Numbered from the stretch's first letter, positions 9,008 to 18,871 are shown. The stretch: DNA of 64,000 nt from Desulfovibrionaceae bacterium (GCA_009783025.1 WRHY01000005.1:1-64000); one strand, 5' to 3'. A program made the numbers and translations. Notes: generated by a model not told the origin, from the sequence alone.

Positions 9008-12000
9008 TATTGCGCGTCCTCGGCTTCGGCGGCCTCGGCCTCGGTAAGCTGCACCGCGGCCAGATCAGCCATGTTGACCATGCGCAGATCCTTTTGCGGC
9101 ACGTAAGAGCGCAGGAGCTTTTTGAATTTGCGGCTCCAGCGCGGACCTTCCAGGCGCTCCGCGAGATACTCGAGCGTATGCAAAACCCGGCGTTTGATTT
9201 TTTGGTTCATGAGAATGCGGGTCAGACCCATTTTGCAGGAAGCGCAACTGACGATAAGCAGCGTGTCCTCGGGCAGGTCCGCCAAATCCTTCTCCAACCC
9301 GGTCGTTTTTCTGTCCCTGAGCTTGTTGTAGATCAGGGGAGAGGTGATGGCTCCCATGCCGGATTCGCCACAACAGCCGTGGCTGATGGTCACCTGGGTT
9401 CCGGTACGTTCGGCCAGGGTGCGGGCGTACTGCCCGGCAGCCTTGACCTTTTGCACGCCCGGCGATTCCGCGTGACAGGGTCCCTGGTAGAGCAGGTGTT
9501 TCGGGCCGTCGTTCTCCGCGGCCGAAAAATCGATGTGCGCCGTGTTGAAGAGAAAGTCCGCCATATCATGCAGGCAAACCGGCTCGCCGTCCGTCTTGGG
9601 GAAGATCTCGGAAACGAAATGCCGCTCCAGGCCGTCCCGGCAGGAACCGCAGGCCGTGAGCACATGGGTCACGGGATAGCCGAGGCTTTCCGCTTTCCGG
9701 GCCAGGGCGCGCAAATGGGTGATATTATGGTCCTGGTTCACGGCAAAGGCCTCGTGTTCTCCGGCTGACAGCAAAGGGTAGCCGCAGCACAGGTGCCGCT
9801 CGGGCAGCAGCACGGCGTAGCCCGCGGACAAGGCAAGCGTAAGTCCGGCCAGGCCGATGTTGCGGTAAAACATGGCCCCCCCGCAACCGGGGAAATAAAA
9901 GACCGTGCCGCGTACCTCGCCCTCGGGCACGAAAAAGGAACCGTGGGCAAGGTCCAGGGTTTCATAGAGGTTGCGGTAGCCGGGGCGCGGTCCGGGGCCG
10001 CTGAACAGGGGGCTTGCGAAGCGTTTGCGCACCGAGGCCGGAAACAGGGGCACAAGCTTGTTTTGCAGGCCTTGTCCGAGCGAGGCCAGTTTGGCCGCAG
10101 CCGGAATGCGCTTGCCCGGATTTTTGGCCACATACTTCAGGGCCTTGGACTTGAGAGGATGTCCGCCCGCGCCTTCTTCCTCCAGGTAGCCGCGCAAGGA
10201 GAGCGCCACCTCGGGCGAGGCGATTTTTATCGGGCACACGGCCGCGCACTTGCCGCAGCCCGTGCAGTGTTCCACAAGTTGGCGCAGTTCGGCTAAAAGG
10301 GACGGTTCAGGCTTGCCGTGATTGACCTGGGAATAATAGATGGCCTCAATGAGCGCGCCCAGGACCAGGTTTTTGTTGCGCGGGTGAAAGAGCATCCCTT
10401 GTTCCGGGTAGTACATGGGGCAGTGCTGGCGGCATTTGCCGCAGCGCGTGCAGGCCTGCACGTTGAGCAACTGGGAGATGAGCCGTTCCTTGTCCGCCAG
10501 CCCGCTCTGGCTGATGTCCTGGATCAGCCGATTAAAGGAAAAGGTAAAGGGCGCGACCGGCAGTTCGCGCTGGGTAAGCTTGGCCGGGTTAAAGATGTTG
10601 CGCGGGTCCACCAGGTGCTTGAACTCGCGGAACTCCTCCATTTTTTTCTCGGTGAGAAAGGCAATCTTGGTGATCCCGATGCCGTGCTCGCCCGTGACTT
10701 CCCCGCCCAGTTCCTGGGCTTTGGCCATGACCTGGTGCGCGGCTTTTTCAGCATTGGCCAGCATGGCCGGATTGTTGGAATGCACCGGAATGTTCACATG
10801 GCAGTTGCCGTCCCCGGCATGCATGTGGCTGGCCACGCAGATCACGGTGTTCGCGAAGTCATCCTCAATGGTCCGGAAGTTTCCGGCAAGCTGGGGATAG
10901 CTCCCGGCCGCGTCGCGGAAAAAGAGGCTGGCGCGCATGGAGAGTTCCTGGTCCGACAGATCGGAAGAGGGGACTTCTCCCTTGATGATGCTGGTGGTGT
11001 AAGCGATTTCCTCGGTAAAGCGGGAGTCCTCCTCGGGCAGTCCGGGCAGGACAGAGGCCTTGCGCAGGGCGTCGCGGTAGCCCCTGGCCATGTATTCCAG
11101 GTTCAGGGCTTCCAGGTACAGGGCGAATTCCGGGATGGCCTGCAAGGGGATAACCACGTCCTCATTCATCTTGAAGCCCGAGGTGCGTTTGGCGATGGCC
11201 GAGAGGCGGTGCCTGTCTTCCCAGTAGATTTCGGCCTGCTTTTCGTCCTTGGCCACAAAGGCGTCCACGCCGTCGTAGGAGCCGCAGATGGTGACCACGC
11301 TGCGCACGGCCTCGTCCAGGGCGGGTTCGTCATTGCCGTCCAGTTGCAGGATCAGCACGGAAATGGGATCGCCCTCATACACCGAGGACTTTTTCTGATA
11401 GCCGATGGCCTGCACGTACTTGGCGTTGAACTCCTCCATGGCCGAGATCTTGACCAGATCCCCCCGGCGGCGAATATCATTGCGCAGGGCCACGATATCA
11501 TTGACCACCAGCATGGAGTTTTCCATGCTGCGGCCGAAGAATTCCAGCACCACCACCCGGTTGTGCTTCAGCTTTTCATGCAGGATGAAAACGCCCTGAG
11601 TGATGACCCCGTCCGTGCCTTCCTTCTGCACGCCGGGCAGCCCGGACAGCGCCTTGTTGGTAACGTCCTTGCCCAGGCCGGGCGCGCGGATTTCGTCCGC
11701 CCCGAGCTTGACCACCCTGCGCAGGCCGCCGGAAAGATCCCGCACTTCAAACACGGCGGTTTCGTCCGGCAGGATCTTGTGCCTGGGGTGGTCCTTGCGC
11801 GTAATCTCGATAATTTCCCCGGTGGGCGTGACCATGCGGTAGGAGAGCAGGTTATCCAGGGTGGTCCCGTATTCAAAGGCCAGGGGGCCGCCCGCGTTTT
11901 CCGCGATGTTGCCGCCAATGCTCGAAGCGGCCTTGGAAGCCGGATCCACGCTGAACAGAAAGTCATGCTTGGCGGCAAAGAGCGTGGCGTCCCCGGTAAT

Positions 12001-12633
12001 GACCCCGGCCTGCAAGGTGATGCTTTTTGCCTCGGCATCAATGGGGCCGATGCGGGTCAGGCGGGAAAGCGACAGGATCACCGTGCGTTTGCGCGCCGGA
12101 ATGGCCCCGCCGGTCATGCCCGTGCCGCTGCCGCGCGGCACCAGGGCGAACTGCATTTCATTGGCCAGGGTGATTATGGCGCTGATTTGCTCGTCCGTAT
12201 ACGGGGACAGCACCAGCAGGGGCAGTTCAAGGCGCAGGTCCGTGGCGTCGGTGGCGTTTTCCACCAGAGCGCCGGGCCGGGTCTCTATGCATTCGGCGGG
12301 CAGCAGCGCGGACAGGCGGGAGATGATCTCCTTGCGAAAGGCCATGTCGCTTTCATGCGCGCTCCAGAACATGGTGATGCCTTCACCGATGCTGGTGGCG
12401 TAATGATGCGCCAGGCCGCGCCGCGCCGCTTCAAAGCGTTCCTGCACGCTCTTTTTCACCGTGTCCGCGTTGATGAAGGGATTGTAGCGGACCAGGAACA
12501 GCTCTTCGGCAATGTCCATGGTCAGGCGGCGCATGCCTTCGGGCCAGGTGGCGAATTCCTTGTCGCTGATGCGCAGGATGCGCGGCACGAGCGAAGGCGA
12601 TTCAATGGATATATGGGGACCTTTGCTGGGCAT
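9007..12633 (-). CDS. FAD-binding and Fe-S oxidoreductase (fused D-lactate/glycolate dehydrogenase type)
   Basis: A 1208-residue fusion. The N-terminal half is a vanillyl-alcohol-oxidase-type FAD domain ([15 protein letters not shown] and [12 protein letters not shown]), followed by an FAD-oxidase C-terminal domain ending near AEKAAHQ and GEHGIG. Two 4Fe-4S motifs follow: [12 protein letters not shown] near 726 and [12 protein letters not shown] near 789. The last third has two CCG-type domains with HLCCGYP near 946 and SHGCCGESG near 1083, as in GlpC/HdrB-like subunits. Such single-chain enzymes oxidise D-lactate or related 2-hydroxyacids and pass electrons towards the quinone pool. The exact substrate cannot be read. 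The 4-base gene junction with ruvX suggests cotranscription. The large opposite-strand frame here is a shadow. Confidence 0.88.
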   Translation of the reverse strand: MPSKGPHISIESPSLVPRILRISDKEFATWPEGMRRLTMDIAEELFLVRYNPFINADTVKKSVQERFEAARRGLAHHYATSIGEGITMFWSAHESDMAFRKEIISRLSALLPAECIETRPGALVENATDATDLRLELPLLVLSPYTDEQISAIITLANEMQFALVPRGSGTGMTGGAIPARKRTVILSLSRLTRIGPIDAEAKSITLQAGVITGDATLFAAKHDFLFSVDPASKAASSIGGNIAENAGGPLAFEYGTTLDNLLSYRMVTPTGEIIEITRKDHPRHKILPDETAVFEVRDLSGGLRRVVKLGADEIRAPGLGKDVTNKALSGLPGVQKEGTDGVITQGVFILHEKLKHNRVVVLEFFGRSMENSMLVVNDIVALRNDIRRRGDLVKISAMEEFNAKYVQAIGYQKKSSVYEGDPISVLILQLDGNDEPALDEAVRSVVTICGSYDGVDAFVAKDEKQAEIYWEDRHRLSAIAKRTSGFKMNEDVVIPLQAIPEFALYLEALNLEYMARGYRDALRKASVLPGLPEEDSRFTEEIAYTTSIIKGEVPSSDLSDQELSMRASLFFRDAAGSYPQLAGNFRTIEDDFANTVICVASHMHAGDGNCHVNIPVHSNNPAMLANAEKAAHQVMAKAQELGGEVTGEHGIGITKIAFLTEKKMEEFREFKHLVDPRNIFNPAKLTQRELPVAPFTFSFNRLIQDISQSGLADKERLISQLLNVQACTRCGKCRQHCPMYYPEQGMLFHPRNKNLVLGALIEAIYYSQVNHGKPEPSLLAELRQLVEHCTGCGKCAAVCPIKIASPEVALSLRGYLEEEGAGGHPLKSKALKYVAKNPGKRIPAAAKLASLGQGLQNKLVPLFPASVRKRFASPLFSGPGPRPGYRNLYETLDLAHGSFFVPEGEVRGTVFYFPGCGGAMFYRNIGLAGLTLALSAGYAVLLPERHLCCGYPLLSAGEHEAFAVNQDHNITHLRALARKAESLGYPVTHVLTACGSCRDGLERHFVSEIFPKTDGEPVCLHDMADFLFNTAHIDFSAAENDGPKHLLYQGPCHAESPGVQKVKAAGQYARTLAERTGTQVTISHGCCGESGMGAITSPLIYNKLRDRKTTGLEKDLADLPEDTLLIVSCASCKMGLTRILMNQKIKRRVLHTLEYLAERLEGPRWSRKFKKLLRSYVPQKDLRMVNMADLAAVQLTEAEAAEAEDAQ

Positions 12634-12701
12634 GGCCAGGATTCCTGTTATTGAGTGATCAATTGTACAGTATAATCAGGAGGGGCGCGCTTGACAAGAC
12701 T

Positions 12702-13229
12702 TCAAGCGTGAGGCTGGTCCCGCAATATGCTTTCCCGCAGATAGCGGAACAACTCACGGGCATGTTTGGGCGGGCGCTGTTTTTCGCGCTCAGCCAGGGC
12801 GGCCTCGGCCAGGTGGCGCAACTTGGCTTCGCTCAGGGCCGGGGCCGCTGCCAAGGCTTCGCGCACGGCCGCATCCCTGGTTTTCTCCTCCGGGTCGAGC
12901 AGTCGTTCGCGCAGGGCTTCAAGGGCGCGCAAGGCATCCTTTTCCTGCCGGGAGCCCGCCCGCAGGCCGTCCAGGGCCGACAGCAGGGCCTCCATTTCCC
13001 CGGCGTCCGCTTCGCGCATCAGGCGTCCGATATACTGCATCTGCCGCCGTCCGGCCTCGTGATTCTTCATGGAGCGAAAGTCATGCAGGGCTTCAAAAAG
13101 GCCTGCCGGAAGAGGCAGGGTCTTCCACACGCCGGGGCCGAGCGCGGCCAGTTCCTCCCCCCGTTTCTGCAGGGCCGTGCTCTCCCGTTTCTTGAGGGAA
13201 CGGCTTTTGTCCTCTTTTGGCTCACGCAT
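12702..13229 (-). CDS. darP: Ribosome-associated protein DarP/YjgA (DUF615)
   Basis: 175 residues, highly charged and helical. The family pattern is clear: an N-terminal SRSLKKRESTALQKRGEEL, then LPLPAGLFEAL and GRRQMQYIGRLMREAD. In enterobacteria the protein associates with 50S precursors and helps late assembly of the peptidyl-transferase centre. It starts six bases after the stop of the upstream ubiA-type gene, suggesting cotranscription. The 70 bases downstream hold nothing recognisable. Confidence 0.87.
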   Translation of the reverse strand: MREPKEDKSRSLKKRESTALQKRGEELAALGPGVWKTLPLPAGLFEALHDFRSMKNHEAGRRQMQYIGRLMREADAGEMEALLSALDGLRAGSRQEKDALRALEALRERLLDPEEKTRDAAVREALAAAPALSEAKLRHLAEAALAEREKQRPPKHARELFRYLRESILRDQPHA

Positions 13230-13235
13230 AGTTGT

Positions 13236-14087
13236 TCACCAGACGCCGAGCAGCGCGCCGAGCAGCAGCAGGATGGAAATAGGGCCGTTCAGGGCAAAGG
13301 CGAGGCGGATGTTTTCCAGCTTGTCCGGGCCGACCAGCCGGTGCTCCCACCAGAGAATGGCCGCGACCCCGGCCAGGGTCAGGTACCAGCCGGGCGCGAG
13401 AGTGAGGTCCAGGCCGGCCAGGAGCAGGAAAAGCACGGTATTAAGATGGCAGAAGGCGGAAATGAGCATGGCTCCTTGCAGGCCGAAGCGGACCGGCAGG
13501 GAATGCAGGCCGATATCACGGTCAAAGCTCACGTCCTGGCAGGAATACAGGATGTCGAATCCGGCAATCCAGAACAGAACGCCGAGGCCGAGCAGGATCG
13601 GGGTCAGGGCGAAATACGGCTGTACGCTCAGCCAGCCCGCCACCGGCGCCAGCCCGATAACCGCGCCCAGCACAAAGTGGCAGAGCCAGGTGAAGCGCTT
13701 GGTGTAGCTGTACGCGGCGGCCAGGAGCAGGGCAATGGGAGACAGGGCGAGGCAGACGCTGTTTATGCCCATGCAGGCCAGCACGAACACGGCGGCCATG
13801 AAACCGCAGAAACGCCAGGTCTGCCAGGGCGTGATTTCGCCCGTGACCAGCGGCCAGGCGGCGCTGCGCGGGTTTTTGCGGTCAAAGGGCAGGTCCACGA
13901 TGCGGTTGAAGGCCATGGCAAAAGAGCGGATGCCGACCATGGCCACGGTCAGCAGCAGGAGCGTGCCCGGATGCGGAAGGCCCTTGGCCGCCAGTATGGC
14001 GCCCGCCCAGGCAAAAGGCAGGGCGAATATGGAGTGCTCGATCTTGATCATGCGGCAGATCACGCCGAAACTTTTGAGTATATCCAT
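13236..14087 (-). CDS. UbiA-family prenyltransferase, probably MqnP (menaquinone)
   Basis: 283 residues with eight or nine hydrophobic segments. The first Asp-rich motif is FNRIVDLPFDRKNPRSA, in the Asn-Arg form seen in MqnP-type enzymes and not the NDxxDxxxD of UbiA proper; the second is DILYSCQDVSFDRD. The likely reaction is prenylation of a naphthoate ring in the futalosine route to menaquinone, which fits an anaerobic respirer. The ATG at 14087 follows a strong GGAGG site; the open frame extends into the palindrome at 14150-14276, which is not coding. It is followed six bases later by darP. Confidence 0.8.
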   Translation of the reverse strand: MDILKSFGVICRMIKIEHSIFALPFAWAGAILAAKGLPHPGTLLLLTVAMVGIRSFAMAFNRIVDLPFDRKNPRSAAWPLVTGEITPWQTWRFCGFMAAVFVLACMGINSVCLALSPIALLLAAAYSYTKRFTWLCHFVLGAVIGLAPVAGWLSVQPYFALTPILLGLGVLFWIAGFDILYSCQDVSFDRDIGLHSLPVRFGLQGAMLISAFCHLNTVLFLLLAGLDLTLAPGWYLTLAGVAAILWWEHRLVGPDKLENIRLAFALNGPISILLLLGALLGVW

Positions 14088-14149
14088 GAGGCCTCCTCTT
14101 CCTTGTTCACTATCATCCCAGGCTGCGGGCGTCAAAAAAGTCCCTGTCA

Positions 14150-14276
14150 GGCAGCGGCTCAGTTTGCCGTGATACATCGTCAGGCTTGCTTTGTGCTCCG
14201 GGGCAGGACCAGAAGAGTCCAGCCCCATCGCCCAAAGCCGCGCCTTCCTTGTCTGACGACAAACTGAGCCGCTGCC
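14150..14276. repeat. Palindromic element family A, copy 2
   Basis: Perfect 17-bp arms at 14150-14166 (ggcagcggctcagtttg) and 14260-14276. The core contains CCGTGATAC, CGTCAGGC, a nested GGAC...GTCC hairpin inside GGGGC...GCCCC, and GTCTGACGA. It lies between the radical SAM gene stop (14292) and the ubiA-type gene start (14087), both on the minus strand, so it could end the radical SAM transcript. Confidence 0.8.
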
Positions 14277-14291
14277 GGCATAGCGGAACCT

Positions 14292-15341
14292 CTACCGGCC
14301 GGTCAGAGCAAAATAGTCCCTGTCCCACCAGACGATATTTTTGCGCGGCAGGCCCAGGGCGGCGTACAGCGGTTCAAGGGAGCCGCGGTGGCCCCAGAAC
14401 GCGCCTTGCCAGGTGCGCGGCGCGTGCAGGGTCAAGCCGTGCCTGGAGTCGTCGCGCGGTATGGCCTGTAGGCGTTCGCGCAGGTACAGGTACAGGGCCC
14501 GGCCTTTGGCCATGCCGCCGAGATCCGGGTGATACGGACCGGCCAGCACGTTTTTTTCCAGCCCGGCTTCCTGGGCCAGGCCCATGCGGATGACAGGCAC
14601 TCCGGCGCGCCACAGGATAAGGCAGGCCGGTCCCAGAAAATCGAGGGCCTGCTCCAGGCTCCAAGGAACATATTCTCCCTGCCGCCATGTCCGAGCCAGG
14701 GGCGTGTCCTCCAGCACAAGGCAAGGGTACAGGCGCGCGCAAGCGGGCGCGAGAGCCGCGCTTTCTTCCACGTCGCGCAAGGCTGTTTCCGGCCGTGCGC
14801 CTGGCAGGCCCGGCATGAGCTGGATGCCGAGCTCAAGGCCGGAATCCCGGACCAGCGCGCAGGCCCTGCGGGCGTCGGCAGCGCTATAGCCGCGCCGGGA
14901 CCGGGCAAGCGCCGCATCGTCAAAGCTTTGCACGCCGAGTTCCAGCAGGGAGAACCCGGCCGCTTTGAGCGAGGCCAGGACGGAAGCGTTAACCGCATCG
15001 GGCCGGGTGGAACAACGCACCCGGCGGACGAAGCCCTGTTCCTGCCAGCGGACGGCAAAAGCGAGACAGGCGCGAAAATCCTCAGAGGGCAGCGCGGTAA
15101 AGGTGCCTCCGAAAAAAGCCAGATCCAGGGCCGGGCGGCCTTCCCGCTCCCGCAGATCCCGGTCAGCGCGCTCCAGCGCTGTGAGCACGTCCGTGCTTGC
15201 TGTCCCGGTCTGCGCATGCTGGGCGCAAAACACGCAGCGGACCGCGCAGCCGGAAAAGGGCAAAAAAAGAGGATAGATTCGCCCGCGATCCTTTGGCGGT
15301 TCCGGTGAAGGGAAAATATGGGATTTCGGGAAAAAAGTCAC
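14292..15341 (-). CDS. Radical SAM protein, Elp3/COG1243-like, without acetyltransferase domain
   Basis: 349 residues. The radical SAM cluster motif is CAVRCVFCAQH (CxxxCxxC), preceded by IYPLFLPFSG. Further SAM-domain marks are FFGGTFTALP, LELGVQSFDD and IQLMPGLPG. The layout matches the catalytic half of Elp3-type proteins (COG1243) but there is no GNAT domain, so it is unlikely to modify tRNA in the Elp3 manner; the substrate is unknown. The ATG at 15341 is divergent from the HIT/IHF genes, with a shared 141-base gap. A family A palindrome follows the stop. Confidence 0.82.
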   Translation of the reverse strand: MTFFPKSHIFPSPEPPKDRGRIYPLFLPFSGCAVRCVFCAQHAQTGTASTDVLTALERADRDLREREGRPALDLAFFGGTFTALPSEDFRACLAFAVRWQEQGFVRRVRCSTRPDAVNASVLASLKAAGFSLLELGVQSFDDAALARSRRGYSAADARRACALVRDSGLELGIQLMPGLPGARPETALRDVEESAALAPACARLYPCLVLEDTPLARTWRQGEYVPWSLEQALDFLGPACLILWRAGVPVIRMGLAQEAGLEKNVLAGPYHPDLGGMAKGRALYLYLRERLQAIPRDDSRHGLTLHAPRTWQGAFWGHRGSLEPLYAALGLPRKNIVWWDRDYFALTGR

Positions 15342-15482
15342 AACTTCTCCCTAAATACGCTTGATTTTTCTGTATTTATCGGTGTAAATTGGCCGCAGTG
15401 TCACAATGTCGCGCACAACACGACCGCACAGCGCTGCCAAAACGGTTGCGCCTGTATGTTCTGGTTGTGCGGCGGAGAGCGT

Positions 15483-15929
15483 ATGTCCGGTTCTCAAGAC
15501 AAGCATAAAAAAGATCCCGCCTGCATTTTCTGTAAGATCATCGCGGGCGAAATTCCGTGCGCCCGCGTGTATGAAGACGAAAATGTGCTGGCTTTTCTCG
15601 ATATCAACCCCATAGCCAAAGGGCATACCCTGGTGGTTCCCAAAGGCCATTTTCCCACGCTGCTGGAACTTCCCGAGAGCGAGGGAGAAGCCCTGCTTAA
15701 AGCTCTGCGCCTTGTTGCCGGAGCCGTTAAGAAAGAAACCGGGGCCGGGGGCTTCAACTGCGTTCAGAACAACTTCGCTCCCGCCGGACAGATGGTGTTT
15801 CATTCCCACTGGCACATTATTCCCCGTTTTGACAATGACGGTCTCCCGGATTGGCCGGGAGGGCAGTACGCCGATACTGACGAGATGCAGCAACTGGCGC
15901 GCTCCATCAGCGCGCGCATGGGCAAATAG
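15483..15929 (+). CDS. HIT-family nucleotide hydrolase/transferase
   Basis: 148 residues with the N-terminal zinc-type CIFCKIIAGEIP, the VVPKGHFPTL segment and the histidine triad HSHWHIIPR. This is the Hint/HinT branch, which hydrolyses adenosine phosphoramidates and similar nucleotides. The first triad position is HSH where HVH or HLH is more common. The ATG at 15483 has a GGAGAG site. A possible promoter, TTGATT at 15361-15366 and TAAATT at 15385-15390, lies 90-120 bases upstream. An IHF gene follows 16 bases after the stop. Confidence 0.9.
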   Translation: MSGSQDKHKKDPACIFCKIIAGEIPCARVYEDENVLAFLDINPIAKGHTLVVPKGHFPTLLELPESEGEALLKALRLVAGAVKKETGAGGFNCVQNNFAPAGQMVFHSHWHIIPRFDNDGLPDWPGGQYADTDEMQQLARSISARMGK

Positions 15930-15945
15930 CCCGCCGGAGGCATAC

Positions 15946-16239
15946 ATGAGTGCGAAAACACTGACCAAAGCCGACATCGTGGATATTATCTACGAAAAAA
16001 CGGAAAAAAATCGCAACGAAGTCAAAAAGCTGGTCGAATCCCTGCTCAGGCTGAGCAAGCAGGCCATAAAAAAGGATCACTTTCTGCTCGTCAGCGGTCT
16101 GGGCAAATTTGAAGCCTATGACAAAAAGGCCCGCAAGGGGCGCAATCCGCAGACCGATACCACCATCACCCTGCCCCCGCGCAAGGTAGTGGTATTTCGA
16201 CTTTCGCGCAAGTTCCGCGCTGAACTTAACGGCGAGTAA
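15946..16239 (+). CDS. Integration host factor alpha-type DNA-binding protein
   Basis: 97 residues, the standard size of the HU/IHF family. It begins with TLTKADIVDIIYEKT and has the DNA-binding arm region GRNPQTDTTITLPPRKVVVFRLSRKFR; the core GLGKFEAYDKKARKGRNP is IHF-alpha-like. It should act as a dimer bending DNA at promoters and recombination sites. CCGGAGG ribosome site ahead of ATG 15946. It is cotranscribed with the HIT gene; the strong terminator at 16556 is the likely end of the transcript. Confidence 0.9.
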   Translation: MSAKTLTKADIVDIIYEKTEKNRNEVKKLVESLLRLSKQAIKKDHFLLVSGLGKFEAYDKKARKGRNPQTDTTITLPPRKVVVFRLSRKFRAELNGE

Positions 16240-16244
16240 GGGCT

Positions 16245-16500
16245 AGAGCAGTTGAGCATTGAAAATGTTCAACTGCTCTGCAAGGATTTGTCTACAAATC
16301 CTTGCCACGACAATTCCGCAGGATAGCGGAATTGGACGGGGGAGCGAATGCGACCCCGCCCGAAGGGCGAGCCACAGGAGGTGGCGAGTCAAATTGGCGT
16401 AGGCGAGCTTTGCTGAAATAATCAACCCGCCGTTGTTTTATGGCTGAACTGCCGGGGCATTCACCGTTATGCCGCACCAACAGCCTGAACAGTTAAGCGC
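16245..16500. repeat. Complex hairpin repeat, family C copy 1
   Basis: Six bases after the IHF stop begins a chain of inverted repeats: 16245-16255 with 16269-16279 (11 bp), 16280-16291 with 16294-16305 (12 bp, gcaaggatttgt), and an aattccgc/gcggaatt pair after 16310. The rest up to about 16500 has GC-rich short repeats and no coding frame of note. The phrases ctctgcaaggattt...aaatccttgc and gcgtaggcg...tttgct recur at 56158-56218, where the middle is missing. Confidence 0.65.
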
Positions 16501-16555
16501 CAATCTCAAAGTGAAAAGGTTCTAACTGTAGCGTCCGGCTGCCGAATTGATGGGG

Positions 16556-16608
16556 CCGCATCCTTTTGTCCGGAACAGACGTATCCCGGACAAAAGGATG
16601 CGGTCTTT
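16556..16608 (+). terminator. Strong rho-independent terminator
   Basis: Perfect 18-bp stem, 16556-16573 (ccgcatccttttgtccgg) with 16586-16603, 12-base loop, followed by TCTTTTATATT on the plus strand. It ends the HIT-IHF transcript after the family C repeat. A second hairpin (ggaaaac...gttttcc, about 16633-16662) follows before the next gene. Confidence 0.8.
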
Positions 16609-16747
16609 TATATTGCCGCAACTGGAGCGCTAGGAAAACTCCTTGTGCCGCAAGGGTTTTCCATATCTAAAGTCTTTCCCTCCGTCTGCCGAAAAGCATA
16701 ATAACCGCTGTCACGGATGATGGCTTAAGGAACTCAGGGAGAGAGTT

Positions 16748-17200
16748 ATGCTCGACTATTACCGTTTTAAAACGGTGAGCGATCTCTTCATGCGGGGGAA
16801 AACGGAAGAGGCGCGTCTTGAGCTTGCCGAGCTTCAGCGCCGCTATGTCGCCCTGTGTGACGAGAACACCACCTTCAAAATGCAGGTGCAGGAATACGAA
16901 GATGTCTTGTACCTGGCTCGTAACCTTATTTTGGAAGGCCAGTTTTACTGGCTGGTTACGGGCAGTGTCAAACAGGGGCCGTTCTGCCCGCACTGCTACA
17001 ACAGAGACGGATTGCTGATGCGTCTTTCCGGCGATCCCGGCGAGCGCCACTGCACCATGTGCCGTGAAAGCTTTGTCACTGTTCCACGGCAGTTGGAAAA
17101 AGCCGTTGTGGTGGCGCAGGACTTCAGCGATGACGGCAGCTTTATGCCGTCGCTGGAACAATCGCCGCGCAAGGCCAAGGTGATTCCTTTCGGCAGGTGA
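16748..17200 (+). CDS. Zinc-ribbon protein of unknown function
   Basis: 150 residues. The first 65 are charged and helical (RFKTVSDLFMRGKTEEARLELAELQ) and could form a coiled coil. A treble-clef or ribbon pair, CPHC and CTMC about 20 residues apart, makes a four-Cys metal site in the middle. No enzymatic motif is visible. ATG at 16748 after GGGAGAG. The next gene, a receiver/TPR protein, starts 120 bases downstream on the same strand. The family is not recognised beyond the zinc ribbon. Confidence 0.65.
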   Translation: MLDYYRFKTVSDLFMRGKTEEARLELAELQRRYVALCDENTTFKMQVQEYEDVLYLARNLILEGQFYWLVTGSVKQGPFCPHCYNRDGLLMRLSGDPGERHCTMCRESFVTVPRQLEKAVVVAQDFSDDGSFMPSLEQSPRKAKVIPFGR

Positions 17201-17320
17201 GATTGCGGATCAAGGCAAAAGACAGGAAACGCAAAGCGCCGACCGGTCTTTTGCACGCGCCAGGGCAGCCCGAGGGCTGTCTATGGTCCGTAAACAACAC
17301 TGTAAAGCCGTGAGGCCGTT

Positions 17321-18517
17321 ATGTACGCACCCCTGCCCGCCGCTGTAAAACCGGTCCGGGTACTTTTCCTTTCACGCGGCGAATCCTCCGTGCGCATGGA
17401 CGTAAAGGCCCTGCGCGCTATGGGAACGAAAGAATGTATCCATCTGACGGATGCCGATGCCGCTATCGCCTTTTTGCGTAAAGAGGGCGAACGCCGTAAA
17501 GCCGCGGAGGCCTCGTCCGCCGGGCGTTCATCGGGCAATGCCGTGGATCTTGTTGTGTGCGACGAGAATCTGCGGGACAGCCCGGCGTCCGTCTTTTTAT
17601 ACGCCCTGGCCTGTGAGCAGGGCCTGCGCACGCAGCCCGTTCTGGTTCTGGCAGGCTCGGCCGCGTCCGCCAAAGACCTGCGCGCCACCGGCCTCCAGGT
17701 GCTGGAACGTCCGTATTCTCTGGACGACTTGGAAGGCATGACCCAAAAAGCCATGTCCCCCATGCGCTCTCCGTTGCGCGGCCAAGTGTTTGAAAGCGCC
17801 GCCGCAAAGCACGGCCTGCCCATACACCCGAAAAAGAAAGACGCGCCATCGGCCGGCGGCACTGACGGAACCGGGAACGCCGCTTCCGGCCGCAAAAGCG
17901 GACCTTTTACCATAACGGACTGGTACAACAAGGCGGTCGCGCATCTGAAAGCCAATGAACTGCCCGATGCGGAGCGCGCCTTCATGCGCGTTCTGGACGG
18001 GCAGGAAGATAACCCGGAAGCGGCTTTGGGACTGGTTCGCGTCTATCTTGCTTCGGACAAGGAAAAGAACATGCGGCGCTATTTGCTCAAGGCCGCGGTT
18101 TCCTGCTTGCGCCAGGGCGATGCCGAACGGGCAAAAACCATTGTTGCCCGGCTTCCCGAGCGTATGGCCAACAACGTGTATCTCAGCGAAGCCATTGCCT
18201 GCCTGGAAGAAGGCCGGGACAAGGCCGCGGTGATCGCTTTTCTGGACGCGGCCCGGGAAGGGGACGACAAGCCCATGCACCAGCTCGTGGCCCGCGCCTG
18301 CCTGCAAACCGCCCGGCCGGACGAGAGCATGGCAAAAGTCTGTGACGCCTTTGAGAGAATGGGCCATGCGGTCACGGCCGGGGCTCTGCGCAGGCGGCTG
18401 CTCCGCTACACGCCGTTTGACCGGGGCGAGTCCGCCTCCTGGCTGGATCGCTTCCCCCGGCTCCAGGAAGCCCTCAGTGTGGCGAGTCATACGGTCTGGA
18501 TCTGGAGACAAGCTTAG
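17321..18517 (+). CDS. Degenerate receiver-like domain plus TPR protein
   Basis: 398 residues. Residues about 10-145 have response-regulator topology: VRVLFLSRGE, DLVVCDENL with an Asp at the phosphoacceptor position, VLVLAGSA and LERPYSLDDLEGM. The usual acidic pair after strand 1 is missing (SRGE) and the conserved Lys is Arg (ERP in place of KPF), so normal phosphorylation is doubtful. After a Ser/Gly-rich linker, residues about 205-390 carry TPR-like helical repeats (WYNKAVAHLKANELPDAERAF and following). It looks like a scaffold or signalling adaptor. The ORF shows no DNA-binding output domain. ATG at 17321; the sequence preceding it has no strong ribosome site. Confidence 0.6.
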   Translation: MYAPLPAAVKPVRVLFLSRGESSVRMDVKALRAMGTKECIHLTDADAAIAFLRKEGERRKAAEASSAGRSSGNAVDLVVCDENLRDSPASVFLYALACEQGLRTQPVLVLAGSAASAKDLRATGLQVLERPYSLDDLEGMTQKAMSPMRSPLRGQVFESAAAKHGLPIHPKKKDAPSAGGTDGTGNAASGRKSGPFTITDWYNKAVAHLKANELPDAERAFMRVLDGQEDNPEAALGLVRVYLASDKEKNMRRYLLKAAVSCLRQGDAERAKTIVARLPERMANNVYLSEAIACLEEGRDKAAVIAFLDAAREGDDKPMHQLVARACLQTARPDESMAKVCDAFERMGHAVTAGALRRRLLRYTPFDRGESASWLDRFPRLQEALSVASHTVWIWRQA

Positions 18518-18540
18518 CGTTGGTTTCTCTGTTCGATATC

Positions 18541-18569
18541 TTGACTCTTCCGGCAATATGCCGTACATT
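18541..18569 (+). promoter_or_regulatory. Promoter with internal operator for the tacAT pair
   Basis: TTGACT at 18541-18546, 17-base spacer, TACATT at 18564-18569, 20 bases before the tacA ATG. The spacer holds an inverted repeat, cggca-ata-tgccg (18551-18563), well placed for autorepression by the RHH antitoxin. Confidence 0.55.
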
Positions 18570-18589
18570 ATCCGGGAGAGGATAACGCT

Positions 18590-18871
18590 ATGCAAAATAC
18601 TGCGCAGACCGCCCGCTTGGAGGCCAGAATCACCCCTGACCTGCATAAAATGCTCAAACGCGCTGCCGAGCTTCAAGGAAGCAGCCTGACGCAGTTTGTG
18701 GTGACAGCGGTACAAAAAGCTGCCGTGCAGGCCATTGAGGAAGCTGAAGTTATTCGCCTGTCTCTTGCCGACCAAAGTTGCTTTGCCGACGCTCTTGGCA
18801 ATCCGCCTCCCGCAAACCCGGCCCTGAAACGCGCTTTTGAAAAACGCGACTCTCTTTTGAGCGCGGAATGA
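18590..18871 (+). CDS. tacA: TacA-type antitoxin (DUF1778, ribbon-helix-helix)
   Basis: 93 residues. The N-terminal RHH is RLEARITPDLHKMLKRAAELQGSS, typical of DUF1778 antitoxins. The C-terminal tail, which would wrap around the toxin, has LADQSCFADALGNPPPANPALKRA. It pairs with the GNAT gene that starts inside its stop codon (ATGA overlap). It should neutralise the acetyltransferase toxin and, with it, repress the promoter at 18541. ATG 18590 follows GGGAGAGGA. Confidence 0.9.
   Translation: MQNTAQTARLEARITPDLHKMLKRAAELQGSSLTQFVVTAVQKAAVQAIEEAEVIRLSLADQSCFADALGNPPPANPALKRAFEKRDSLLSAE

Noticed and set aside
10318..12654. 778-codon open frame antisense to the FAD/Fe-S oxidoreductase
   Set aside because: Shadow of a high-GC gene; composition is His/Gly/Gln-rich and lacks any motif.
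14088..14228. N-terminal extension of the UbiA-family protein into the repeat
   Set aside because: The strong GGAGG site and family-like start are at 14087; the extension is repeat-derived.
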